Shown here one piece after another: positions 7,928 through 15,545 of a stretch of DNA of 35,311 nt. Made by a program: the position numbers and the translations under genes. The notes under the pieces were generated by a model that saw only the letters and a program-made list of their open reading frames with translations, was not told the origin of the DNA and ran no database searches. Numbering within the stretch: the stretch's first letter is position 1; the number at the start of each line of letters is the position of its first letter. The stretch covers positions 1 through 35,311 of the forward strand of contig VBCA01000044.1 in the NCBI GenBank assembly GCA_005881575.1. The letters run 5' to 3'. The DNA comes from Betaproteobacteria bacterium (lineage in GTDB: Bacteria; Pseudomonadota; Gammaproteobacteria; Burkholderiales; SG8-39).

Positions 7928-8908
7928 TCAGACCTTGAACGAAGCCAAGACCTGCTTCGGAAACAACTCCTCGAGCGCAAGGCGCCGATGGCACACGCCC
8001 TGTTCGAATGCGAAATCGACGAACGCCTGAAGGGTCGTGCGGTTCTTCTCCAGGCCGTAGGGCCAGATATCTTCCCCGAACAGGGATTTCATGCGCTCGG
8101 CGTAGGGCGCGAGCCAGGCGAACGGCGCGTGCGATGCCGTGATGTCGGAAAGCCGCTCGACCGAACGGCGCTTCGCTTCCTCGAATGCCTTGTAGAGATT
8201 CATCGCGAGCCAGGGATGGCGCTCGAGCACTTCGGTCTTGATCACGATCGCGTGCATGATGGGAAAGACCCCGGTCTCCCTGAAATAGGCCGCTTCGATC
8301 GCTTCATAGTCCGGAAACAGCCGCCGGATTCCGCGACCGAAGTCACGCGGCGGTCGTGCAGAAAGAACCGCATCGAGATCCCCGGCGAGCAGCATCTCGT
8401 TGAGCGAACGCTGGGGTTCAGGGCGCAGTCGCACCCCCTCGGGCAATTTCGGTTTCACTTTCTCCACCCGACCTGCTTCGTTCACTCCCGCCTGGACCCA
8501 CTCCACCGACGCGAGAGGCACCCTGGCTTGGTGAACGAGGTAGCCGCGGGAGTAGATCACCGCCGTCTGTGCCCACTCCGGAATCCCGATTCGTTTGCCC
8601 TTCAGCTGCTCCGGACGGTCGATCTTGCCGTTCTCGCGCACGTAGATCATCGATTGCCGAAACACGCGCGACGGAAACACGGGGATCGCTGCGATGCTGT
8701 TGTCCTCCTGCGAGCGCAAGGACACGTACTTGCCCATGGACATCTCCGACACTTCCCATTCCCGGAAAAAGCTGAAGCGAAAGAACGCTTCCTCCGGCGG
8801 CAGGGTGAGCACGTTGAGGTTAACGCCCTGCACCGGCACTTGCCCCGTGGCGAGGTCGCGCGTGTGCTCGTAGTCGCCGATGGCAAGCGTCAGAGACAAC
8901 TTTTCCAC
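7928..8908 (-). CDS. 4,5-dihydroxyphthalate decarboxylase-like protein (periplasmic-binding-protein fold)
   Basis: This protein of 326 residues starts GTG at 8908 as MEKLSLTLAIGDYEHTRDLATG, which resembles the start of phthalate-pathway dihydroxyphthalate decarboxylases. These enzymes share a fold with NMT1/THI5-type solute-binding proteins. Matching features include the PEQLKGKRIGIPEWAQTA segment (about residues 98-115), LLAGDLDAVLSARPP (about 172-186) and RLFPDY. There is no signal peptide, which favours a cytoplasmic enzyme over a transport protein. It lies 6 bases after the ferredoxin stop and 2 bases before the cyclodeaminase-family start, inside a tight operon. Many uncharacterised relatives are annotated only as substrate-binding proteins, so decarboxylation of a hydroxylated aromatic acid is likely but not certain. 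Confidence 0.72.
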   Translation of the reverse strand: MEKLSLTLAIGDYEHTRDLATGQVPVQGVNLNVLTLPPEEAFFRFSFFREWEVSEMSMGKYVSLRSQEDNSIAAIPVFPSRVFRQSMIYVRENGKIDRPEQLKGKRIGIPEWAQTAVIYSRGYLVHQARVPLASVEWVQAGVNEAGRVEKVKPKLPEGVRLRPEPQRSLNEMLLAGDLDAVLSARPPRDFGRGIRRLFPDYEAIEAAYFRETGVFPIMHAIVIKTEVLERHPWLAMNLYKAFEEAKRRSVERLSDITASHAPFAWLAPYAERMKSLFGEDIWPYGLEKNRTTLQAFVDFAFEQGVCHRRLALEELFPKQVLASFKV

Positions 8909-8914
8909 GCCTGG

Positions 8915-9226
8915 CTATCCCTTGAGCAGCACGGCGCCGTTCTCGATCTTCACGGCGTAGGTGCGAATGTCCTCGGTGCAGGGAGGGCCGACCGCCTTGC
9001 CGGTCGCGATATGAAATTTCCCCTGGTGCAGCGGGCATTCGATCTCCTCGCCCTCGATGAACCCGTCGGCGAGGCTCGCCTGCCCGTGAGTGCAGGTGTC
9101 GTGCGTGGCGAAAATTTTTCCGGCGACGTTGTACAGGCACACCGGCTCCGCGCCGAGATTGACGAGCAGCGTCCCATCTTCCGGAACATCCGAGGCGCTC
9201 GCGACTTTGATCCAGTTATCGCTCAT
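8915..9226 (-). CDS. Rieske [2Fe-2S] ferredoxin of a ring-hydroxylating oxygenase
   Basis: This protein of 103 residues is the usual size for NagAb/BphF-type Rieske ferredoxins. The cluster ligands are C-T-H in DTCTHGQASLADG (about residues 44-56) and CPLH in IECPLHQGKF (about 63-72), giving the CxH...CxxH pattern. It passes electrons from a reductase to the oxygenase alpha subunit. No ferredoxin reductase gene is in the window, so one must be encoded elsewhere or borrowed. The ATG is one base past the stop of the beta-subunit gene, consistent with translational coupling and with a three-component oxygenase encoded as one unit. Confidence 0.93.
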   Translation of the reverse strand: MSDNWIKVASASDVPEDGTLLVNLGAEPVCLYNVAGKIFATHDTCTHGQASLADGFIEGEEIECPLHQGKFHIATGKAVGPPCTEDIRTYAVKIENGAVLLKG

Positions 9227-9227
9227 A

Positions 9228-9731
9228 TCAGAGGGGATAGATCAGGCTGTTCGGGACGAGGAGGCTGTCGAAGATGCAGAGCTTTTCCTTGAATTTTAAC
9301 CCGCCCTCCTCGACGACAAGCTTGTCGCGATATTGACCGGTGTTGAAGACCCGCGTGAGCTCGTCTTGCAGCGTCTCGAGCGCGACATAGTTCGCGCGCA
9401 CCTCGAGCATCCCATCCTTCCAGCCCAGGACGCGAACGCCGCTCACCATGCGGCGCACGTAACGCGGCGCGTACACCGCGGTCTTGCGGATGGCGGTGAC
9501 GCGGTCGGCGAGATACCCCTTGCTCTCGCACAGCCAGGTCGCGAGCGGCAGCCCGCGCTCGAAGTTCTCGCGCGGAACGATCTTATAGAGACAGTGTTCG
9601 ACAAAAAACTCTGGCCATTCCTCGAAGCGCTCCTCGTCGAGGCAGGCGGTGTAGGCTGCGTAGAGTTCCTCCAGCTCGGGGCGCAGGTCCCGGGGACTCA
9701 GGGTGAGGTAGCGCTCTGCCATGCTCATCAT
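9228..9731 (-). CDS. Aromatic-ring-hydroxylating dioxygenase beta subunit
   Basis: This protein of 167 residues belongs to the small-subunit family (NTF2-like alpha+beta barrel) that packs with the Rieske alpha subunit. Recognisable parts are AAYTACLDEERFEEWPEFFVEHCLYKIVPRENF near the N-terminus, AVYAPRYVRRMVSGVRV in the middle, and RDKLVVEEGGLKFKEKLCIFDSLLVPNSLIYPL at the end. Three in-frame ATGs (9731, 9728, 9722) are possible starts, and none has a strong Shine-Dalgarno. The gene follows alpha after a 54-bp AT-rich gap that contains a 10-bp palindrome, unlike the near-zero spacing elsewhere in the operon. It likely resembles the small subunit of salicylate 5-hydroxylase, judged from the alpha partner. 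Confidence 0.9.
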   Translation of the reverse strand: MMSMAERYLTLSPRDLRPELEELYAAYTACLDEERFEEWPEFFVEHCLYKIVPRENFERGLPLATWLCESKGYLADRVTAIRKTAVYAPRYVRRMVSGVRVLGWKDGMLEVRANYVALETLQDELTRVFNTGQYRDKLVVEEGGLKFKEKLCIFDSLLVPNSLIYPL

Positions 9732-9742
9732 AGAAAACAGAA

Positions 9743-9752
9743 CGAACGTTCG
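9743..9752. promoter_or_regulatory. Perfect 10-bp palindrome, possible operator between alpha and beta genes
   Basis: CGAACGTTCG is a perfect palindrome in an otherwise AT-rich 54-bp gap. It resembles short operators used by TetR-type regulators, but no such regulator gene is visible in the window, so a function is inference. Confidence 0.3.
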
Positions 9753-9785
9753 CTTTATGAGTTTTTGCTGATGATTAATAACATT

Positions 9786-11006
9786 TTAAATCTCCATGAC
9801 CCGCCGGTAATAAGCATAAAACGCGCGGATCACAGATTCCGTAACCATGTGCTGCTCATCCTTCCAGTCGCGTCCGCCCATCTCCATGACTCCAGCCTGT
9901 TCTGGGTAAGGAGCGACGCCGTTCTGGGAGAATTTCATCACCTCGCTGTCGTCGATCGAGACGAAGCCCGCCGGTCCCATGAGGTTCGCCTGCCGCAACC
10001 GGCGCCGGGTCATGTCTTCGTCGTCGTCCGTGTAGCCGAAATAGGTCCACGCGAGCTCGAACGCCGCCGGGCCCCGCGTGACGAGCTGGCGCATCGCCAA
10101 GGTGTTCGACTGCTGCTGGATGATGAGGTTGGGCCACAGGGTCGTCATCACCACGGTGTATTCGGGAAATTCGCGCACAGGCTCGAGAAGCGTCGCATCC
10201 TGCAGCTTGAAGTCGTCGATGAGGGACTTTATGTCGGCGTTGTCCCCGGTCTTCTTCTGATCCCCTCGCCAGGAAATCAGCGCGCCGTGGCGGCCGGTTG
10301 CGTCCATTTGCACTTTCGAGGGCTGATCGGCTCGGAACAGGCCGAAGCTCACCAGGAACACGTGCAGCAGGCTCGCATGGTAGGGGTCCTTGATGTTCTC
10401 GAACATCAGCTTCCAGTTGGCGGGTATCAGTTGGCGCGAGTACCCGAGCACGCGAAGCTCCCGGCCGTCGAATACGCGGTCGAAAAGCGCCAGCATCGAA
10501 GGGCCGAAATACTCTTCGAGCGGTTCCAGATCCGACGCGAAGGAGGCGAAGATCACGCCGTGGCGGCGGGCAACCCTGAGCCTGCGCAGCCCGTGGTTCT
10601 TCGGGTCGAAGTCCGCGGGCATGCCGCCCTGCTTCTTCACGCCGCGCCTGAACGGCACGCCGATCAGATTGCCCTTGAGGTCATAGGTCCACTGGTGGTA
10701 GGGACACATGAACTCGGCGGCGTTGCCGAGATGCTTCTGGCAGAACTGCACGCCCCGGTGGGCGCAGCGATTCTCGACGACGTTGATCGAGCCTTCCTCG
10801 TCGCGCACCACCACGACCGGCTTTTCGCCTATGAAAGTACGCTTGAAATCGCCCGGGCGCGGTAGCTCCGCCTCGAGCGCCACGTAGTTCCAGCTCGGAC
10901 CGCAAAAAATGCGCTCTTGCTCCCGGGCATAGATCTCCGGGTCGGAATAGATCCAATAAGGGATTCGGGAAACGCCTTCTCGGGGCCACACGTGGCGCGC
11001 GCCCAT
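9786..11006 (-). CDS. Rieske ring-hydroxylating oxygenase alpha subunit, salicylate 5-hydroxylase-like
   Basis: This is a catalytic subunit of 406 residues. The Rieske cluster motif is NRCAHRGVQFCQ...MCPYHQWTYD (about residues 75-105; CxH and CxxH). The mononuclear iron site lies in NWKLMFENIKDPYHASLLH (about 200-218), with the D-x-x-H-x4-H arrangement. Its start WPREGVSRIPYWIYSDPEIYARE, the GDFKRTFIGEKPVVVVRDEEG segment, FRRGVKKQGGMPADF and the GPAGFVSIDDSEV end region recall NagG-type salicylate 5-hydroxylases, which make gentisate; this is from memory of that family, not a search. ATG 11006 is chosen because the frame upstream runs back into parB and gives arginine/serine-rich shadow sequence. 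It is the first gene of the catabolic operon and lies only 28 bp after the parB stop. Confidence 0.88.
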   Translation of the reverse strand: MGARHVWPREGVSRIPYWIYSDPEIYAREQERIFCGPSWNYVALEAELPRPGDFKRTFIGEKPVVVVRDEEGSINVVENRCAHRGVQFCQKHLGNAAEFMCPYHQWTYDLKGNLIGVPFRRGVKKQGGMPADFDPKNHGLRRLRVARRHGVIFASFASDLEPLEEYFGPSMLALFDRVFDGRELRVLGYSRQLIPANWKLMFENIKDPYHASLLHVFLVSFGLFRADQPSKVQMDATGRHGALISWRGDQKKTGDNADIKSLIDDFKLQDATLLEPVREFPEYTVVMTTLWPNLIIQQQSNTLAMRQLVTRGPAAFELAWTYFGYTDDDEDMTRRRLRQANLMGPAGFVSIDDSEVMKFSQNGVAPYPEQAGVMEMGGRDWKDEQHMVTESVIRAFYAYYRRVMEI

Positions 11007-11034
11007 GGATTTCTCTGTTCCGCGTCGGAGCCCG

Positions 11035-11898
11035 TCAGGAGGCGGACCGCTTGCGGCGGAACCTCGAGAGGAGGTCGTCCAAGTGATCGTGACTCGAATA
11101 GCTGACGACCAGTTTCCCCGCGCCCTTTTTTCCCGGCTTGATCTCGATTTTGGTTCCGATCTCCTCGGACAATTCCTCCTCCAGACGCGCGATGTCGCGG
11201 TCGGACCCGTGGCTGCGCCTGGTCTTGGCCGCAGGATGAAGGATGGCGTTGACGAGCCGCTCTGTCTGGCGCACGGAGAGCGCCTGGTCGGCGACCCGCT
11301 TCGCAGCGCTCTCCTGCTGCCGTCCGTCGAGCGCGAGAAGCGCGCGCGCGTGTCCCATCTCGAGCTTTCCGTCAAAGACCAACGCCTGGACCGTTTTTGC
11401 CAAATTCAGCAACCTCAGCAAGTTGGTGGTTGCGGTGCGGGAGCGCCCAATGGCCTGCGCCGCTTCCTGGTGCGTGAGTTTGAACTCGCCGATCAGTCGC
11501 TGCACGCCGCCCGCTTCCTCGAGCGGATTGAGATCTTCCCTCTGGATGTTCTCGACCAGCGACATGGCGAGCGCCGACGAGTCCGGCACGTCGCGAACGA
11601 GCGCCGGGACTTCCGCGAGACCGGCGATTTTCGCAGCGCGCCAGCGCCGCTCGCCCGCGACGATCTCGTAGCGGTTGTTCCCGATCGGCCGCACGAGAAT
11701 GGGCTGCATCAAGCCTTGCGTCCTGATCGAAGCCGCGAGCTCCTCCAGCGAGCTGTCGTCCATCTTCGTGCGCGGTTGGTAGCGGCCGCGCTGCAGCTGA
11801 TCGATGCGCAGCGTGGCTTGCCGCTCGGAGACCGGCCCCGCGTCCCCATCCCGGTCGAGTAAGGCGTCCAGACCCCTGCCCAGTCCCTTGAGTTTCAC
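11035..11898 (-). CDS. parB: Chromosome-partitioning protein ParB (parS-binding CTPase)
   Basis: This is a protein of 287 residues. The N-terminus KLKGLGRGLDALL is the ParA-interacting end typical of Spo0J/ParB. The CTP-binding/N-terminal domain contains QPRTKMD, IRTQGLMQPILVRP, GERRWRAAKIAG (about residues 82-93) and ENIQREDLNPLEEA. A helix-turn-helix with the ...THQEAAQAIGRSRTATTNLLRLLNL segment follows at about 140-165, and a C-terminal dimerisation region ends the protein. It loads on parS, spreads as a sliding clamp and directs origin segregation with ParA. The start is GTG at 11898, preceded by GGGAA. parA ends 13 bp upstream. Two parS-type sites upstream of mnmG, about 3.4 kb away, are its expected targets. 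Confidence 0.97.
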   Translation of the reverse strand: MKLKGLGRGLDALLDRDGDAGPVSERQATLRIDQLQRGRYQPRTKMDDSSLEELAASIRTQGLMQPILVRPIGNNRYEIVAGERRWRAAKIAGLAEVPALVRDVPDSSALAMSLVENIQREDLNPLEEAGGVQRLIGEFKLTHQEAAQAIGRSRTATTNLLRLLNLAKTVQALVFDGKLEMGHARALLALDGRQQESAAKRVADQALSVRQTERLVNAILHPAAKTRRSHGSDRDIARLEEELSEEIGTKIEIKPGKKGAGKLVVSYSSHDHLDDLLSRFRRKRSAS

Positions 11899-11911
11899 TG
11901 GCGTTTCCCGC

Positions 11912-12691
11912 TCATACCGCCGCAGGGATGCCGTTCCGCGAAAGGATCTCGCCCGCCAGAGCGACGTACGCTTGCGAGCCTTTGCATTCGCGATCGAGGT
12001 TCACGGCGGGAGCGCCGAAGCTCGGCGCCTCGGCGAGGCGTACGTTGCGTGGAATCACGGTTTCGTACACCTTCTTGCCGAAGTGCTCCTTCAACTGGGC
12101 CGACACCTGCTGCGCGAGCGCATTGCGCGGATCGTACATGGTTCGAAGCAGCCCTTCGATATCGAGCTTCGGATTCAGGTGCTGGCGGATCTTCTTGATC
12201 GTGTTGACGAGATCGGAGAGCCCCTCGAGTGCGTAGTATTCGCATTGCATCGGGATCATCACCGCATTGGCTGCCACCAACCCGTTCAAAGTGAGTATGT
12301 TCAGGGCAGGAGGACAGTCGAGCAAGATGAACTCGTACTGCCCGGCGACCGACTCGAGGGCGCCTTTCAGGCGGGTCTCGCGGTGCTCAAGCTCAACCAG
12401 TTCTACCTCGGCGCCGGCAAGGTCGCGGTTGGCCGGAATCAGATCGTACCCACCTGATTCCGACTTCTGCCGCGCCGAATCGGCCGTGGCCAGTCCAAGC
12501 AACACTTGGTAGATCGAAGTCCTGAGCGTGCGCTTGTCGATGCCGCTGCCCATAGTCGCGTTGCCCTGGGGATCCAGATCCACCAGCAGAACGCGCATCC
12601 CCGACTGAGCGAGACTTGCCGCGACATTGACACTGGTCGTTGTCTTTCCAACCCCGCCCTTCTGATTGGTGACGGCGAGGATGCGGGTCAT
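11912..12691 (-). CDS. parA: Chromosome-partitioning ATPase ParA (Soj)
   Basis: This is a protein of 259 residues with the deviant Walker A motif KGGVGKTTT at residues 11-19, the Walker A' aspartate in VLLVDLDPQGNAT (about 34-46), and Walker B EFILLDCPPALN (about 118-129). ParA binds DNA nonspecifically as an ATP dimer and is released by ParB-parS complexes, which moves origins apart. The start ATG overlaps the rsmG stop by 4 bases (ATGA), so the two are translated in a coupled way. Length and motif spacing match chromosomal Soj/ParA rather than the larger plasmid type with an N-terminal HTH. Confidence 0.97.
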   Translation of the reverse strand: MTRILAVTNQKGGVGKTTTSVNVAASLAQSGMRVLLVDLDPQGNATMGSGIDKRTLRTSIYQVLLGLATADSARQKSESGGYDLIPANRDLAGAEVELVELEHRETRLKGALESVAGQYEFILLDCPPALNILTLNGLVAANAVMIPMQCEYYALEGLSDLVNTIKKIRQHLNPKLDIEGLLRTMYDPRNALAQQVSAQLKEHFGKKVYETVIPRNVRLAEAPSFGAPAVNLDRECKGSQAYVALAGEILSRNGIPAAV

Positions 12692-13341
12692 GCGCGCTCG
12701 ATCAAGACGAGATGCCGCTCCGCTTCGAGCCCTGGAACGGCAACGGAGTGCACCTGCTGCACGCGGAAGCCGGGCGGCAAGTGCTCGATCTCCTCGAAGG
12801 GATAGATACCCTTCATCGCCGCGAACACGCCACGCGGCGCGAGCAAATGCGTTGTTAGGGCGATGAACTCCGCAATCTCGGCAAACGCGCGCGAAATGAT
12901 GAGATCGAATTTTTCACCGGCGTCCCATGCCTCCAGGCGCTCGCACACCACGGTTGCGTTCTTCAACTGAAGATCCGCTACCGCCTGCCGGAGGAAGGCC
13001 GCTTTCTTTTGATTGCTGTCGAGCAAAGCCACCTGAATGTCGGGCCTGGCTACCGCAACGGGAATGCCAGGGAGTCCCGCGCCGCTGCCTGCGTCCAGCA
13101 TCCGAGTTCCAGTCAGATAGGGGACTACGGAGAGGCAGTCAAGCAAGTGGCCGCTCACCATTTTTCCCTTGTCTCGTATCGCGGTGAGGTTATAGACCTG
13201 GTTCCATTTCTCCAGGAGCGCGAGATACTGAAGGAGCTTGCTCCTCTCGCTGCGACCCAATGCAAGACCCAGTTCCACCACTCCCTTTTCGAGGCGCCGG
13301 CCTAACTCGGCGTGCGCTGGCCCCGCCGCCAGCGTCGTCAT
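12688..13341 (-). CDS. rsmG: 16S rRNA (guanine-527-N7)-methyltransferase RsmG (GidB)
   Basis: This is a protein of 217 residues of normal length. It has the family motif [11 protein letters not shown] (about 45-55), the SAM-binding loop [14 protein letters not shown] (about 83-96), then [14 protein letters not shown], and [10 protein letters not shown] (about 133-142). It methylates N7 of G527 in 16S rRNA. Its ATG overlaps the mnmG stop by 4 bases and its stop overlaps the parA start by 4 bases, so mnmG-rsmG-parA is a coupled string, the classic order near bacterial origins. Confidence 0.96.
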   Translation of the reverse strand: MTTLAAGPAHAELGRRLEKGVVELGLALGRSERSKLLQYLALLEKWNQVYNLTAIRDKGKMVSGHLLDCLSVVPYLTGTRMLDAGSGAGLPGIPVAVARPDIQVALLDSNQKKAAFLRQAVADLQLKNATVVCERLEAWDAGEKFDLIISRAFAEIAEFIALTTHLLAPRGVFAAMKGIYPFEEIEHLPPGFRVQQVHSVAVPGLEAERHLVLIERA

Positions 13342-15233
13342 GCGGCCGATCTTTCCGGGGCGCTCACGCCGCGCTTCAGATGGACAAGCAGTAACGAGAT
13401 CGCGGCTGGAGTGATGCCCGAGATGCGCGAGGCTTGTCCTATCGTCTCCGGTCGATGTTGCTGCAGTTTCTGCTGCACTTCGATCGACAGGCCCCGCACG
13501 CTTCGGTAATCGAGATCGCGCGGCAGCAGCATCGTCTCGTAACGCCCTTGGCGCGCGATTTCTTCATGCTGACGCTCGACATATCCCTCGTATTTGGCTT
13601 GAATCTCCACCTGTGAGGCGACTGCCGCATCGCCGACGGATGCACCTCGTTCGGAAAGCTGTGCCAGCGAGGCGTAAGCCACCCCAGGGCGTTTCAAGAG
13701 ATCCATGAGCGTATATTCGCGCTCGATCGGCTTGCCCAGCACGCGCTCGGCAACCTCGGCCGGTAGGGACTTGGGACTGACCCAGGTGGACTTGAGCCGC
13801 TCCTGCTCGCGGCCGATTGCGTCGCGCTTGCGGTTGAACGCGTCCCAGCGGATGTCGTCCACTACGCCGAGCCTGCGGCCGGTTTCGGTGAGCCGCAGGT
13901 CCGCATTGTCCTCGCGCAACATGAGCCGGTATTCCGCACGGCTGGTGAACATGCGGTACGGCTCCGAAACACCACGGGTAATCAGATCGTCGACCAAGAC
14001 GCCGATATAGCCTTCGTCGCGCCGCGGGCACCAGGCATGCTCGTCCCGAACGAAGAGCGCCGCATTGATACCGGCGAGGATTCCTTGCGCCGCCGCTTCC
14101 TCGTAGCCGGTCGTGCCATTGATCTGCCCCGCAAAGAACAGGCCCGAGATCGACTTCGTTTCCAGCGACGATTTCAGGTTGCGCGGGTCGTAGTAGTCGT
14201 ACTCGATGGCGTAACCCGGGCGCAGGATATGCGCCTGTTCCAGCCCTCGTATGCTGCGCACGAGCTCGATCTGCACATCCAAGGGCAAGCTCGTCGAGAT
14301 TCCGTTCGGATAAAACTCGTTGGTGGTCAGCCCCTCGGGCTCGAGAAAAATCTGGTGGCTCTGTTTGGCGGCAAACCGATGGATCTTGTCCTCGATCGAA
14401 GGGCAATAGCGGGGGCCGATCCCCTCAATCACGCCGGTGTACATCGGCGAGCGGTCCAAGCCGCCGCGGATGATTTCGTGCGTAAGCGGGTTGGTGTGGG
14501 TGACCCAACAAGGCAGCTGACGCGGGTGCATCGCCGGCGTTCCGACAAATGAAAACACGGGCACCGGTTCATCGCCCGCCTGCGCGTTCAGGACCGAAAA
14601 GTCGATGGTGCGGCCGTCGAGCCGGGGCGGCGTTCCGGTCTTGAGGCGACCCACCGGAAGACTGAGCTCGCGCAGCCGCGCAGCGAGACTAACTGAAGGC
14701 GGATCCCCCGCGCGACCGGCCCGATAATTCGACAATCCGATATGGATGAGCCCCGATAGAAAAGTGCCGGTGGTCAGCACCACGACGCGGCTGAAAAAGC
14801 GAGCACCGAGCTCAGTCACTACCCCGGTAACACGATCCCCTTCCAACAAGAGGTCATCCACCGCCTGCTGGAACAAGTTCAAATTGGGCTGGTTCTCCAG
14901 CCGCGACCGAATCGCGCGCTTGTAGAGGAGGCGATCGGCTTGCGCGCGCGTCGCGCGGACTGCAGGGCCCTTGGAGGAATTCAGGATGCGAAACTGGATC
15001 CCCGCCTCGTCTGTGGCGAGCGCCATGGCTCCGCCCAAAGCGTCCACTTCCTTGACGAGATGCCCCTTCCCGATCCCCCCAATGGACGGATTGCAAGACA
15101 TCTGTCCCAGCGTCTCGATGTTGTGGGTAAGCAAAAGGGTCCGACAACCGGAGCGCGCGGCCGCGAGCGCGGTCTCGGTCCCGGCGTGGCCGCCGCCGAC
15201 TACGATGACATCGAACTGGGTGGGGAAATGCAT
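13338..15233 (-). CDS. mnmG: tRNA uridine-5-carboxymethylaminomethyl modification enzyme MnmG (GidA)
   Basis: This FAD protein of 631 residues works with MnmE to install the cmnm5 group on wobble uridine 34 of certain tRNAs. The FAD dinucleotide fold [23 protein letters not shown] is at the N-terminus. The signatures [20 protein letters not shown] (about 42-61), [15 protein letters not shown] and [21 protein letters not shown] follow, and a C-terminal helical MnmE/tRNA-binding part completes it. ATG 15233 ([14 protein letters not shown]) fits the family start better than the in-frame TTG at 15245. It is the first gene of the mnmG-rsmG-parA-parB operon; a TAAAAT -10-like hexamer lies at 15269-15274 about 35 bp upstream, but no good -35 is visible. 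Confidence 0.97.
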   Translation of the reverse strand: MHFPTQFDVIVVGGGHAGTETALAAARSGCRTLLLTHNIETLGQMSCNPSIGGIGKGHLVKEVDALGGAMALATDEAGIQFRILNSSKGPAVRATRAQADRLLYKRAIRSRLENQPNLNLFQQAVDDLLLEGDRVTGVVTELGARFFSRVVVLTTGTFLSGLIHIGLSNYRAGRAGDPPSVSLAARLRELSLPVGRLKTGTPPRLDGRTIDFSVLNAQAGDEPVPVFSFVGTPAMHPRQLPCWVTHTNPLTHEIIRGGLDRSPMYTGVIEGIGPRYCPSIEDKIHRFAAKQSHQIFLEPEGLTTNEFYPNGISTSLPLDVQIELVRSIRGLEQAHILRPGYAIEYDYYDPRNLKSSLETKSISGLFFAGQINGTTGYEEAAAQGILAGINAALFVRDEHAWCPRRDEGYIGVLVDDLITRGVSEPYRMFTSRAEYRLMLREDNADLRLTETGRRLGVVDDIRWDAFNRKRDAIGREQERLKSTWVSPKSLPAEVAERVLGKPIEREYTLMDLLKRPGVAYASLAQLSERGASVGDAAVASQVEIQAKYEGYVERQHEEIARQGRYETMLLPRDLDYRSVRGLSIEVQQKLQQHRPETIGQASRISGITPAAISLLLVHLKRGVSAPERSAA

Positions 15234-15299
15234 TGGCTTGAGCAAGAAAATAGGCCGAAACCATTCGAATTTTAATGGGTTTCCATGACGAGAGACAGC

Positions 15300-15313
15300 G
15301 TTTCACGTGGAAC
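15300..15313. promoter_or_regulatory. parS: parS site (one asymmetric base)
   Basis: GTTTCACGTGGAAC fits the general bacterial parS pattern GTTNCACGTGNAAC, differing from a perfect palindrome at one position. It lies about 67 bp upstream of the mnmG ATG and is the expected ParB-loading site. Confidence 0.85.
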
Positions 15314-15373
15314 TTCCCGCGCCCAGAAGAGGGCCCGCGATCGCGGGACAAGCGGTGGCGCGTGGGGTGGACG

Positions 15374-15387
15374 GTTTCACGTGAAAC
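15374..15387. promoter_or_regulatory. parS: parS site (perfect palindrome)
   Basis: GTTTCACGTGAAAC is a perfect 14-bp palindrome matching the parS consensus. It is 74 bp from the first site (start to start, about seven helical turns) and 7 bp from a perfect DnaA box. Confidence 0.92.
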
Positions 15388-15394
15388 GTCCGCG

Positions 15395-15403
15395 TTATGC
15401 ACA
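15395..15403 (+). promoter_or_regulatory. Perfect DnaA box near parS
   Basis: TTATGCACA matches the TTATNCACA consensus exactly. It stands alone: the closest other candidate, ATAATCACA at 15472-15480, has two mismatches. Confidence 0.6.
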
Positions 15404-15514
15404 GGCTTTACACCGGGACTACACAGCTTGCTAGCCTACAGAGATACAACTTGCTAACAGGACCCAACCCGATAATCACAACGATGCAGCTTAGCCGTGA
15501 TTTAGGGAATTGAA

Positions 15515-15529
15515 ACAATAGCTTATTGT
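15515..15529. repeat. AT-rich inverted repeat just after the pckG stop
   Basis: ACAATA-GCT-TATTGT gives a 6-bp stem with a 3-base spacer, 16 bp past the pckG stop. On the pckG strand the second arm is followed by TT, so it may be a weak terminator; it could equally be an operator for the mnmG operon. Confidence 0.35.
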
Positions 15530-15545
15530 ATAAAACTTTGAAGCC

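Larger units (their letters stand above)
15234..15545. other. 312-bp intergenic region upstream of mnmG carrying parS sites and a DnaA box
   Basis: This gap between mnmG and the pckG stop contains no supportable gene. It holds two parS-type palindromes (15300-15313, 15374-15387), a perfect DnaA box (15395-15403), two copies of CTTGCTA (starting near 15427 and 15450), and an AT-rich end with a 6-bp inverted repeat (15515-15529). A TAAAAT hexamer at 15269-15274 on the minus strand may be the -10 of the mnmG-parB operon, which places the first parS just upstream of that promoter. Confidence 0.75.

Noticed and set aside
10989-10994. CACGTG core as a further parS site; also at 17605-17610 and 26252-26257
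   Set aside because: Flanking bases do not give GTTNCACGTGNAAC; only the two sites upstream of mnmG fit.
11007-11375. N-terminal extension of the oxygenase alpha subunit
   Set aside because: The extension overlaps parB antiparallel-free but out of frame and is Ser/Arg-rich with no Rieske-family similarity; ATG 11006 gives the normal family start.
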